Positions 8,920 to 16,249 of a stretch of 64,000 nt of DNA are shown here, in pieces. The stretch covers positions 6,510,001-6,574,000 of the forward strand of contig NC_067205.1 in assembly GCF_026262505.1 (NCBI RefSeq). The letters are read 5' to 3'. The DNA is from Trichomonas vaginalis G3. Its lineage: Eukaryota; Parabasalia; Trichomonadida; Trichomonadidae. Below the pieces are notes generated by a model, which was given only the letters and a program-made list of their open reading frames with translations, was not told where the DNA came from and did not search any database. Both the position numbers and the translations under genes were made by a program. Position 1 is the stretch's first letter, and every line of letters begins with the position of its first letter.

Positions 8920-9780
8920 ATGCTTCAGGTTGAAAAACAAAGAACAAAAGTAGTAGATACAAAACCGTTAGACTATATCTTTACAAATGCTGGTAGGACT
9001 ATTTCAGATGAAGAAATTTCATCCCGAACATACAGGTTTGACTATCCAATTCGTTGGCTTCAAAGTCCTTCAGATGCAAAGGCAATAGGATTTAGAAGAG
9101 TTTTGTTTTCAAATAGAACTAACGCATTTATGTTCGCAGTATATTTTCATGGGCAGTATAAAGGTTCTGATGGTCTAATAGACAAATTTGACGAAATGAG
9201 GATCTTTACAGTTCGTTCAGACGAAAGTCTTGAGAAAACTCTAAATGACTTTCAAACTCAAATGAACAAATATTATTGGGAATTTCAAGAAAAATACGAC
9301 TCTTTACTAAATGGAACATACTATCTGAAACTAGAATATGACAAGATGAACTCCACCGTTTCATTTCAAAAGATTGAAATTAACCCTCCAAGAGATACAG
9401 AGTTTTTATATTGGAAAGTAGACAAACGTTCTTGGGCACAATTTCTTCGGTTACTAAACCAGAACGAACCATTACCACCAGATGGTCCATTTAAATTTAT
9501 ACTTCCACCAGCAGATTTGACAGTTTATAGAAACGTGTTTGACCCTCAAAATGTTATGTGTCATGCAAGTTTCAGTTCAAGCAACAATAGTTTTCTATGT
9601 ATTGGTAAGGACTTTTATGACTTTGCTTCTAAATTCTACGAACCACCTAGTAACAGTTTCTCTGACTTTCAAGTTTGGTTCACAACAAATGGTGTGCAAC
9701 ATATTATTCCATTGTACTATGACTTTTATCTCGAATTGTCTTTCATATATAACTACGGAAAAGTGCTGAAAAAGTATTGA
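8920..9780 (+). CDS. Conserved Maverick protein of unknown function, paralogue of 1771-2619
   Basis: A 286-residue protein starting MLQVEKQRTKV after a TATATTTTTACATATATTAA leader. Its landmarks (TKPLDYIFTNAGRT, YRFDYPIRWL, KAIGFRRVLF, HASFSSSNNSFLC, SDFQVWFTT, LELSFIYNYGK) pair it with 1771-2619 and with the broken copy 2 gene at 61654-62515. No catalytic motif is evident; mixed hydrophobic/aromatic composition fits a beta-rich structural protein, but this is a guess. It is the last gene before the accessory repeat region. Looks whole. Confidence 0.75.
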   Translation: MLQVEKQRTKVVDTKPLDYIFTNAGRTISDEEISSRTYRFDYPIRWLQSPSDAKAIGFRRVLFSNRTNAFMFAVYFHGQYKGSDGLIDKFDEMRIFTVRSDESLEKTLNDFQTQMNKYYWEFQEKYDSLLNGTYYLKLEYDKMNSTVSFQKIEINPPRDTEFLYWKVDKRSWAQFLRLLNQNEPLPPDGPFKFILPPADLTVYRNVFDPQNVMCHASFSSSNNSFLCIGKDFYDFASKFYEPPSNSFSDFQVWFTTNGVQHIIPLYYDFYLELSFIYNYGKVLKKY

Positions 9781-9875
9781 AAAATAATGTTTATGTTAGC
9801 ATGTTAGATCTAACACGTTTTCTAACCTCTTGAATTTGTCAAGACTTCATCGTAAATGTTTTGTCAAGAATATAA

Positions 9876-9899
9876 CAACCGTCTGAATTCAGACGGTTG
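9876..9899. repeat. 24-bp perfect palindrome (GAATTC centre)
   Basis: Arms CAACCGTCTG and CAGACGGTTG around AATT (centre GAATTC), followed by CTTTTTATA. The flanks (AAGAATATA before, TGCTTTTTATA after) are the same as those around the palindromes at 60510-60533, 60597-60620 and 61222-61245, but the arm sequence is different. It could also work as a hairpin terminator after the 8920 gene. Confidence 0.85.
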
Positions 9900-9916
9900 C
9901 TTTTTATATAAAATTC

Positions 9917-10081
9917 ATGCAGGAAATTCTTGAGTTTTGGTTGAAAGAATACGGTGGAGCCAAAAGTGGCTCGACCTCAAAACAAGCATTTTATGAGCTT
10001 ACTAAGGGTGTTATGAATGAATTCAAATGTATTTACATACATCCTGACCTCGTTCATTTTGTTCCCGGACCAAAAATATAA
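9917..10081 (+). CDS. Small KilA-N-like fragment
   Basis: A 54-codon frame starting MQEILEFWLKEYGG. The end, CIYIHPDLVHF, resembles the conserved KilA-N motif (TYVHPDLVNYIA in the family, TYVDPRLVNYIAMWAS at 60792-61454). Residues 14-19 are encoded by a hairpin (GAGCCA/TGGCTC, 9957-9972) lying at the same place in the domain as the palindromes in the other KilA-N genes. Probably a leftover of the third KilA-N gene that is whole in copy 2. Confidence 0.45.
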   Translation: MQEILEFWLKEYGGAKSGSTSKQAFYELTKGVMNEFKCIYIHPDLVHFVPGPKI

Positions 10082-11021
10082 TTTAGGGTAGAAGGTTAGA
10101 TCTAACCTCTTTTCTAACCTCTTTTCTACCCTCTTGAATTTTCATGATTTCATCGTAAATGTTTTGTCAAGACTTCTTCATGAATGTTTTGTCAAGACTT
10201 CTTCGTACATGCTTTGTCAAACATGAACGTAAATGTTTTGTCAAGACTTCTTCGTAAATGTTTTGTCAAGACTTCTTCATGAATGTTTTGTCAAGGCTTC
10301 TTCGTACATGCTTTGTCAAACATGAACGTAAATGTTTTGTCAAGACTTCTTCATCGTAATGAGCGTAAATCAGACAAAAATATAATTTAGGTGAAGTGGT
10401 GCGATCTCACCTCTTTTTTCACCTGTTTTCTAACCTCTTGAATTTTCATGAATTTCCTTAAGATAGAAAAAATAAAGTTAGTTTTATTTTTTTATTTTGT
10501 ATGTTAGATATGATTTCAGGGATTTTTTTGACGAAGTGTCAATGTTCACTTCGTCAAAAAATAACAGTTATCTAATGAAAAAGTGTCATTTTTTTGTATT
10601 TTTTTGTATGTAAGATATGATTTCAGGGATTTTTTTGACGAAGTGTCAATGTTCACTTCGTCAAAAAATAACAGTTATCTAATGAAAAAGTGTCATGATT
10701 TCATCGTAAATGTTTTGTCAAGACTTCTTCGTAAATGTTTTGTCAAGACTTCTTCATCGTAATGAGTGTAAATGTTTTGTCAAACATGAACGTACATGTT
10801 TTGTCAAACATGAACGTACATGTTTTGTCAAGACTTCTTCATCGTAATGAGTGTAAATGTTTTGTCAAGACTTCTTCGTAAATGTTTTGTCAAGACTTCT
10901 TCATCGTAATGAGCGTAAATCAGACAAAAATAATGTTTAGGTGAAGTGGTGCGATCTCACCTCCTTTTTCACCTCTTTTTTCACCTCTTGAATTTTCATG
11001 AATTTTCCCGAAATAAAAAAT

Positions 11022-11073
11022 AAAGTTAGTTTTATTTTTTTTATTTTTTTTTATTTTGTATAAAAAAATAAAA
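11022..11073 (+). promoter_or_regulatory. Accessory-gene promoter block
   Basis: An AATAAAGTTAGTTTTATTTT block, then a poly-AT run and TTTATTTTGTATAAAAAAAT just before the ATG. The same arrangement (AAAGTTAGTTTTATTTTT, then TTTTGTATGTAA) precedes the genes at 12165 and 13397 and, without a gene, occurs at 10457-10510. Copy 2 has it before 57751, 58454, 60118 and 61454 in variant forms. Confidence 0.6.
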
Positions 11074-12012
11074 ATGTCAACAATCGGCACAACAACAGTT
11101 CAAACAACAACAGCACCTAACTCGTTAGTCATGAATCCAACATCTATGTTAGTAGAGATGAAAAGCTTCATTCCTTCTTCATATACTTTCGAAACAAAAA
11201 TCCAGAAGATAAAGCAAGAACTTTTAACATGTAATTTAGACTGTAGTGCGAAAGATGAAACAAATGAAGAATATCTTTATGAAATGCAGGACCTCATCGA
11301 CCATTTGCCTAAACTACCTGAAATCCAACAACAAAAACTCACTATTCCTGAATTCGACGAAATTGAAGTCAAAGCAACTGACTCAGTAGAAATAAAGAAG
11401 TTCATACGAAAGGTAAACTATGAGTTTCTAGGATTTCATTGCAACCATAAGGTTATGGACAAAGATTGCGACATGGTATATAAGAATGTTTCTGACATAT
11501 ATAAATCTGAAGAATTTAAGACCTACGACAACTTTGTTTCGTTAGTTGCTGAATGTGTATGGCAGATAAGAGATAAAGATAGAAGAGGTAAGGTATGGAA
11601 CAAACAGATAAAACCAGCAACTTTTGAGTTAAAGAAAACCATTGACGCTTTAGTTGTTTTAGCAGGTAAGGTTTCAGAATATAACGCAAAAATGAACCCG
11701 CAATGTTCAAAATGTAAAGCGGCAATGAGGAGATATAACTACTCCGTCAAAGAGATAGAAAGAATGAGAAACGACTATGCAGACTTAAAGAAAGAAGCAG
11801 AAAAACCAGCAGAAAATAAAATGGACATGTTAGAATTTCTGAACAAAAACTATCCAACAGCAGAAGATTTCCTTCTGTCTGACGTCAAGAAGAAGTATAA
11901 AGAAACTTTCGGCATTGTTAAAACATTCGATGTACTAAAAGAAGAAATAGAGGCTACAAAACTGTTTAGGATTTCAAATATACATCGTACAATTCATGTA
12001 AAACGCTTGTGA
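11074..12012 (+). CDS. Accessory protein with CxxC motif, unknown function
   Basis: A 312-residue protein. The start MSTIGTTTVQ is preferred over the in-frame ATG six codons upstream because it lies after the promoter block and matches neighbouring genes. Thr-rich N-terminus; Cys pairs (CNLDC, residues 57-61; QCSKCKAAM, near 209-217) that could bind zinc; a long charged helical stretch (EIERMRNDYADLKKEAEK); a conserved C-terminal tail ending HVKRL. A broken homologue is at 59205-60118. The domain order resembles accessory proteins encoded beside KilA-N genes in large DNA viruses, but I recognise no family. Confidence 0.65.
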   Translation: MSTIGTTTVQTTTAPNSLVMNPTSMLVEMKSFIPSSYTFETKIQKIKQELLTCNLDCSAKDETNEEYLYEMQDLIDHLPKLPEIQQQKLTIPEFDEIEVKATDSVEIKKFIRKVNYEFLGFHCNHKVMDKDCDMVYKNVSDIYKSEEFKTYDNFVSLVAECVWQIRDKDRRGKVWNKQIKPATFELKKTIDALVVLAGKVSEYNAKMNPQCSKCKAAMRRYNYSVKEIERMRNDYADLKKEAEKPAENKMDMLEFLNKNYPTAEDFLLSDVKKKYKETFGIVKTFDVLKEEIEATKLFRISNIHRTIHVKRL

Positions 12013-12164
12013 AAAAAGGGTGAAAAAACAGGTGAGATCGCACCACTTCACCTAAACTTTATTTTTGCTGAAAAATGACCAAATTTCATGAGTTTCCTTA
12101 AGACAGAAAAAATAAAGTTAGTTTTATTTTTATTTATTTTTTTATTTTGTATGTAAAGACATAT

Positions 12165-12776
12165 ATGTCAAACATTGAGTTTGAAACAGTTAGAAAGATA
12201 GACAATGACACCAAATTGGTTAGAATAGGTGATTTAAACGTAAGATACTCAAAGAAATACAACAAATATTCTTTGTCAGACATTATATTTCCATTTGGAA
12301 AGAGACCGAAGGACTGGGTTAGAAATGCTTCAACTCAGAAATTTTTGACAAGAAATCCTGAGCTTATGATATCAGTAGCATTTCATGGAACAAGAGCATA
12401 TCTTATAGACAAAAGTCTTATACCAATAGTTTTGTTATGGTTAGACCTAGTTGTTGGATATAACTTCATAACATATGGTTCATTCGATACGGAACGTTGC
12501 AGTGAAGGCTTACTTTACATCGTTCAGAAACCGAAGGACTTCAATACAAAAAGATATAAGATAGGAAGAACATATAATATAACTCAAAGATATGACAGTA
12601 CAGTCAATATAGTCAAGGTTGTGTTTGCTAATGATATGAGAGCTGCAGAAACAGAACTACTTGAAAAGTTTGAGAAAATATATGGTGCTCCCATAAAAGG
12701 TAAAGAAACGTTTGAAGTAGATGAGATAGATAAAGCTATAAAATTATTTGACGAAGTTGCTGAAAAATACATGTAA
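12165..12776 (+). CDS. KilA-N / GIY-YIG-like (T5orf172) fusion protein
   Basis: A 203-residue protein starting MSNIEFETVR. Residues about 1-105 look like a KilA-N/Bro-type DNA-binding domain (DWVRNASTQKFL, then ISVAFHGTRAYLIDKSLIPIVL). The C-terminal half begins GLLYIVQ and continues YKIGRTYNITQRY, the hallmark of the T5orf172 branch of the GIY-YIG nuclease superfamily. This KilA-N plus T5orf172 pairing is common in large DNA viruses and phages. A role in nicking or regulating DNA is inferred. The nearly identical partner at 57840-58454 is also whole. No palindrome lies in its KilA-N loop, unlike the next gene. Confidence 0.78.
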   Translation: MSNIEFETVRKIDNDTKLVRIGDLNVRYSKKYNKYSLSDIIFPFGKRPKDWVRNASTQKFLTRNPELMISVAFHGTRAYLIDKSLIPIVLLWLDLVVGYNFITYGSFDTERCSEGLLYIVQKPKDFNTKRYKIGRTYNITQRYDSTVNIVKVVFANDMRAAETELLEKFEKIYGAPIKGKETFEVDEIDKAIKLFDEVAEKYM

Positions 12777-13396
12777 AAATAGCGTTTATTTTTGTCTTTT
12801 GTGAAAGTCAGAAAATAACGCTAATTTTTTTCTAACAAATTTTTTATTTTGTATGTAAAGATATGATTTCAGGGATTTTTTTGACGAAGTGTCAACCTTC
12901 ACTTCGTCAAAAAATAACAGTTATCTAATGAAAAAGTGTCATTTTTTGTATTTTTTTGTATGTAAGATATGATTTCAGGGATTTTTTTGACGAAGTGTCA
13001 ACCTTCACTTCGTGTCATAATGTAAAAATAACGTTTACCATGTAAAACGCTTGTGAAAAAAACAGGTGAAAAAACAGGTGAAAAAACAGGTGAGATCGCA
13101 CCTCTTCACCTAAAATATATTTTTGCTGAATTCAGCACAAAATTCTGAGTAAAATGGCATAAGATTGCTTCCCTCGGAAAAACCTAGGGTAGAGATTCCG
13201 TATGAAAATAGTGAAGAACAGCGAGTACGTAAGAAAACGTAGTCGCCAAAACTCTATGAAAACAGTGAAATTTCTCTAGACCGACTTTTTTCGGTCTTGC
13301 ATAAAACTCTATGAAAACAGTGAATTTCCTTAAGATAGAAAAAATAAAGTTAGTTTTATTTTTATTTATTTTTTTATTTTGTATGTAAGGACAGAT
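12777..13396. repeat. Repeat-rich spacer holding KilA-N loop sequences
   Basis: Contains two copies (12862-12941, 12968-13016) of the hairpin block also found at 10509 and 10616; a run of GGTGAAAAAACA units ending in the palindrome GGTGAGATCGCACC (13089-13102); then 13171-13320, a mosaic matching coding sequence of the KilA-N genes. Bases 13264-13307 are identical over 44 positions to 13607-13650 inside the next gene. Bases 13206-13260 closely match the loop of the copy 2 gene (57440-57515, reversed), including SPKLYEN codons. A promoter block follows at 13331-13396. No complete gene is present. Confidence 0.85.
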
Positions 13397-14221
13397 ATGT
13401 CAACATCAGAGAACACAACAACTGCTATCGTTCATGAAGCCATAAATGAAGAATATGAGTGGGTTCAGTTTAACAAACAGTTACGTCTCATTCGTTCGGT
13501 CAAAGACGATATGTACCAAATGCAAAGTATTTTGACAGCATGTTTTGCTCCAGACACTAAACACGCAGACGACTGGTTCAAAAACCAAAGCACACAAGAA
13601 CTTTTGAGTGAAATTTCTCTAGACCGACTTTTTTCGGTCTTGCATAAAACACATGAAAATCGTAAAAATTTGCCAATAAATTTAAGAGGATATTATGTAC
13701 ATAGACTTCTTGTAAATGCAGTTGCAATGTGGGCTTCTCCTCGTTATGCATGGCATGTTTACAGACTTCTTGACGAAATTCATAGACAAGAACGTGAAGA
13801 GATGGAAAAGAAACTTCAAGCAAAAGATGAAGTCATTGAAGCAAAAGACAAAAGCATTCAGAAAAGAATACCACGTTCGGTACCAAAAGGAAAGGAAAAG
13901 AACTATAAGTATATGATTTATACTGAAGAGATGGAAAATGAAGAAGATAAAGATATGGTTATGTTGCATTTAGTCAGAAGAAACAACAAAAGCTTTTACG
14001 ACCTTGCTAAGATTTACAAATCTGACAGAAATTGGTTCTATCGCGAAAACTTACCGATTTCAATGACCCCAAATGAAGATGTGAAACAAATAGTTCAAGA
14101 TACGTTACCTCAAACACACTATGATATGAAAGGTTGTACAATACTTACCTTCAAAGAAGATTTGCCATTGTTAAAGGAAAAAATAACAGAGTATTTTGAC
14201 AACTTCAAACAAGTAGAGTAG
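13397..14221 (+). CDS. KilA-N domain protein with variable palindromic loop
   Basis: A 274-residue protein (start MSTSENTTTA, after the shared promoter block). Residues about 20-130 form a KilA-N domain; its conserved end, GYYVHRLLVNAVAMWASPRY, is at 98-117. Residues 71-85 (SEISLDRLFSVLHKT) are encoded by a segment with a hairpin (AGACCGA/TCGGTCT) and differ completely from the loop of the copy 2 homologue (56912-57751), although the sequences before and after are nearly identical. The C-terminal region (from about residue 150) contains YKYMIYTEEMENEEDKDMV and resembles the conserved tail found in many viral KilA-N proteins. A DNA-binding or regulatory role is inferred. Confidence 0.8.
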   Translation: MSTSENTTTAIVHEAINEEYEWVQFNKQLRLIRSVKDDMYQMQSILTACFAPDTKHADDWFKNQSTQELLSEISLDRLFSVLHKTHENRKNLPINLRGYYVHRLLVNAVAMWASPRYAWHVYRLLDEIHRQEREEMEKKLQAKDEVIEAKDKSIQKRIPRSVPKGKEKNYKYMIYTEEMENEEDKDMVMLHLVRRNNKSFYDLAKIYKSDRNWFYRENLPISMTPNEDVKQIVQDTLPQTHYDMKGCTILTFKEDLPLLKEKITEYFDNFKQVE

Positions 14222-14315
14222 ATGAACCATTTATTTTTCAAGCTTGACTTCAGATGGCTCAGGTAGCTCTATAAGGTAAATTGCCTTGTCAAATCCTTCT
14301 GGCATTCCGAGTCCT

Positions 14316-14776
14316 TCCTTCCGACAGGAAAAAATTTTCCTTCCGACAGGAAAAAAAATTCCTTCCGACAGGAAAAAAATTCCTTCCGACAGGAAAAAAA
14401 AATCCTTCCGACAGGAAAAAATTTTCCTTCCGACAGGAAAAAATTTTCCTTCCGACAGGAAAAATTTTTCCAGTTGTCCGTCCGTAAACCATTCAAATTT
14501 TCGAAAATTGAGAACTTTTTGGTCGAACTTCAGAAAAAGTTTTTCCTTCCAACAGGAAAAATTTTTCCCGACAACTGGAAAAAATTTTCCCGACAACTGG
14601 AAAAAATTTTCCCGACAACTGGAAAAGTTTTTCCTTCCAACAGGAAAAGTTTTTCCTTCCAACTGGAAAAGTTTTTCCTTCCAACAGGAAAAGTTTTTCC
14701 TTCCAACAGGAAAAGTTTTTCCTTCCAACAGGAAAAGTTTTTCCTTCCAACAGGAAAAGTTTTTCCTTCCGACAGG
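14316..14776. repeat. Array of 22-bp hairpin repeats with a conserved core
   Basis: About seven units (14316-14467) and about eleven units (14539-14776) of a 22-base repeat such as CCTTCCGACAGG plus an A/T run. Each unit folds as TTTTTCCT/AGGAAAAA around a 6-base loop. Between the two blocks is a non-repeated core of about 70 bases (14468-14538) with TTTTCGAAAATTGAGAAC, also conserved in copy 2 (56618-56692). The array lies between convergent genes (KilA-N ending 14221 and ATPase ending 14885). Because 22 is not a multiple of three, all frames stay open, so the long frames across it are probably not genes. Possible roles: origin, terminator/insulator or packaging site. Confidence 0.85.
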
Positions 14777-14884
14777 ACACAAAACGAATGTCCCACGTTC
14801 CACCAACCGAGTCCATTCCCAAACCAGAAGAACCGAAAGCTGCAGAACCACAACAGACTTACTAAGACTAAACACTTACATTTT

Positions 14885-15760
14885 TCAAGCTTGACTTTTT
14901 ACAATTTGAACTTTGTTTGCGTAGATATGAATTCTGAAAGAAGTATGAGGGTCTTGTATGACTTTGTACTTCTCCCATAGTTCATATCTGTCAAACTTAC
15001 CTGCCATGGACTCTTTCATAAGTTCCATGAAATCGTCTTCGGACAATCCGGGGAAAAGTACAATGTCAGTAAGTATTCTTTTAACATCCTTACTTAAACT
15101 CTTTGCTGTCTGTACACAAATGACAACTGAGATGTTAAAGTGTCTGAGCTTCTTAAGAATTCGACACATATCTTGTTCTCTGTTCTTTAACAAAGGATGA
15201 GAGGCGAAATCATCTAAGATAAGAAGACATCTATGAGGGTATGTCTTCCAATCGTAAGATTGCAATTTCTTCGAAATGTATTCTATCTCTTTCTGTTTGT
15301 TTCTGAAGTGTTTCTTCTCTAATATTCTCTGCATTTCCTCATTTGGGTCTTTAAACTTCGAATTTATATACTCATTTATAGCATTGTACTTCAAAACCCT
15401 TCTTTGGTACTTCTTTATCCAATCCAACAACTCAGAGTCTTTTATACATACTAACTTAGACTTCTTTATAATATCTTTGAACGAATTGACGGTTTGGTCA
15501 AATTGACCAGAAGTACTACAAATGACAACTAACTCATAGAATGGGTTCTTCTCATCTAGTTCTTGTTGTTGTGCAGCCATTTTAAGATAAGTGAAAGTCT
15601 TACCCGACCCAGGTGGTGCAATTAGACCTGTTATACCATTCTGAGCAAATAAGAACTTGTCATGTATAGGCTTTATCTGAGCATTTTCTAACTTCCTCTT
15701 GTTCTTGTTTAAAACATTCTCAAATTTCTTGTCAATGTCAGCAAACTTTTTTTCTAACAT
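14885..15760 (-). CDS. A32-like (FtsK/HerA superfamily) genome-packaging ATPase
   Basis: A 291-residue ATPase. Walker A APPGSGKT is at residues 48-55 and Walker B LLILDDF at 179-185; the following VVICVQTAKS region carries the sensor-like Gln expected in A32/HerA packaging ATPases. It would pump genome into the capsid. I take the ATG at 15760 (MLEKKFADID) rather than the more upstream in-frame one at 15862, because the latter lies inside the divergent gene at 15797 and the intervening AT-rich gap fits a promoter. This copy looks whole; the copy 2 counterpart is broken. Confidence 0.88.
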   Translation of the reverse strand: MLEKKFADIDKKFENVLNKNKRKLENAQIKPIHDKFLFAQNGITGLIAPPGSGKTFTYLKMAAQQQELDEKNPFYELVVICSTSGQFDQTVNSFKDIIKKSKLVCIKDSELLDWIKKYQRRVLKYNAINEYINSKFKDPNEEMQRILEKKHFRNKQKEIEYISKKLQSYDWKTYPHRCLLILDDFASHPLLKNREQDMCRILKKLRHFNISVVICVQTAKSLSKDVKRILTDIVLFPGLSEDDFMELMKESMAGKFDRYELWEKYKVIQDPHTSFRIHIYANKVQIVKSQA

Positions 15761-15796
15761 ATTTTTAGAAAAATTAAAATTTTTATCTTTTAGAAA
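15761..15796. promoter_or_regulatory. Divergent promoter between ATPase and 15797 gene
   Basis: A 36-base gap (ATTTTTAGAAAAATTAAAAT then TTTTATCTTTTAGAAA) between start codons facing away from each other. The same sequence separates the equivalent genes in copy 2 (55453-55488). Confidence 0.5.
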
Positions 15797-16249
15797 ATGT
15801 CTAGCGATTTCGCTATCTATATTCGAGACAAGCTTTTCGACAGCAAAACATCTGTCGACCATAAAATCTTACATAGTGTAAACAAGAAAGGTGAATTTGT
15901 TCTAAAGTTCTGTTTCTGGGAATATGACAAGAACCATAAAACATTAAGCAGAGCAGTCTTAAAATTTGTCAATGACAGACTTGTTGACAGAGATGACGCC
16001 TCTTGGAGAGATGAAGTCCAACAAAACTTCTTAGAATGCAAAGAAGACACATGCGCTGTTCTTGAAGATGAAATAGAAAACAGAATAGAAGAGCTATTAA
16101 AGGACAAAGAACTTTTACATAAATATGGTTGCGCCAAATTTGACATAACTCCACCAGAAAAGAAGAAGAAAGAAAAGAAAGAAAAGAAAGTAGAAGAAGA
16201 GAAGAAAGAACCTGAACCAGTTCCAGAGAAAAAGAAATTTGACATGTAA
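15797..16249 (+). CDS. Conserved Maverick protein with Lys/Glu-rich tail
   Basis: A 150-residue protein. Residues 1-112 form a compact domain of unknown type (SSDFAIYIRDKLFDSKTS, FVLKFCFWEYDKNHKTL); residues 113-150 are a run of Lys and Glu with Pro. The copy 2 homologue (55015-55452) is 145 residues, differing mainly in length of the Lys/Glu run. Divergent from the ATPase and convergent with 16266-16685. No function recognised; acidic/basic tails of this type often mediate nucleic acid or capsid contacts. Confidence 0.7.
   Translation: MSSDFAIYIRDKLFDSKTSVDHKILHSVNKKGEFVLKFCFWEYDKNHKTLSRAVLKFVNDRLVDRDDASWRDEVQQNFLECKEDTCAVLEDEIENRIEELLKDKELLHKYGCAKFDITPPEKKKKEKKEKKVEEEKKEPEPVPEKKKFDM

Larger units (their letters stand above)
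9781..11040. repeat. Accessory repeat region with 25-bp repeats, GATC palindromes and hairpins
   Basis: Mostly non-coding and built from repeated modules. (a) A unit of about 25 bases, TTCGTAAATGTTTTGTCAAG plus ACTTC, with many full or partial copies at 9835-9872, 10145-10360 and 10690-10910. (b) Palindromes centred on GATC: TGTTAGATCTAACA at 9802-9815, GGTTAGATCTAACC at 10094-10107, and GGTGCGATCTCACC at 10398-10411 and 10948-10961. (c) Two copies, 107 bases apart (10509-10590, 10616-10697), of an 80-base block holding a 15-bp-stem hairpin TGACGAAGTG/CACTTCGTCA. (d) A 24-bp perfect palindrome at 9876-9899. (e) An orphan promoter-like AT block at 10457-10510. One small frame (9917-10081) is listed separately. 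Confidence 0.85.
10936..12056 (+). other. Gene cassette bracketed by perfect 26-bp inverted repeats
   Basis: Bases 10936-10961 and 12031-12056 are exact reverse complements over 26 positions (outer end TTTAGGTGAAGTGG, inner palindrome GGTGCGATCTCACC). They enclose a promoter-like block and the 11074-12012 gene. In copy 2 the homologous gene is bracketed by inverted repeats of about 49 bp with one mismatch (59126-59174 and 60235-60283). The layout resembles a small non-autonomous mobile cassette or a boundary pair around an accessory gene. Confidence 0.7.

Noticed and set aside
9876-9899. Simple bacterial-type transcription terminator
   Set aside because: Hairpin plus T-run fits in form, but the same module lies inside a coding region at 61222-61245 and its arms covary, so termination alone does not explain it.
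13171-13320. Diversity-generating retroelement (template/variable repeat pair)
   Set aside because: No reverse transcriptase gene or adenine-specific mutation pattern was seen. Loop variants differ as whole blocks, which fits cassette exchange better.
14316-14776. CRISPR array
   Set aside because: Units are continuous 22-bp hairpins with only A/T-run variation between them; there are no unique spacers, no cas genes, and the setting is a eukaryotic Maverick.
14231-14894. Long protein-coding frames on both strands through the 22-bp array
   Set aside because: All three frames on each strand are open because a 22-bp period without stops repeats every 66 bases. Frames differ between the two Mavericks and lack a leader motif.
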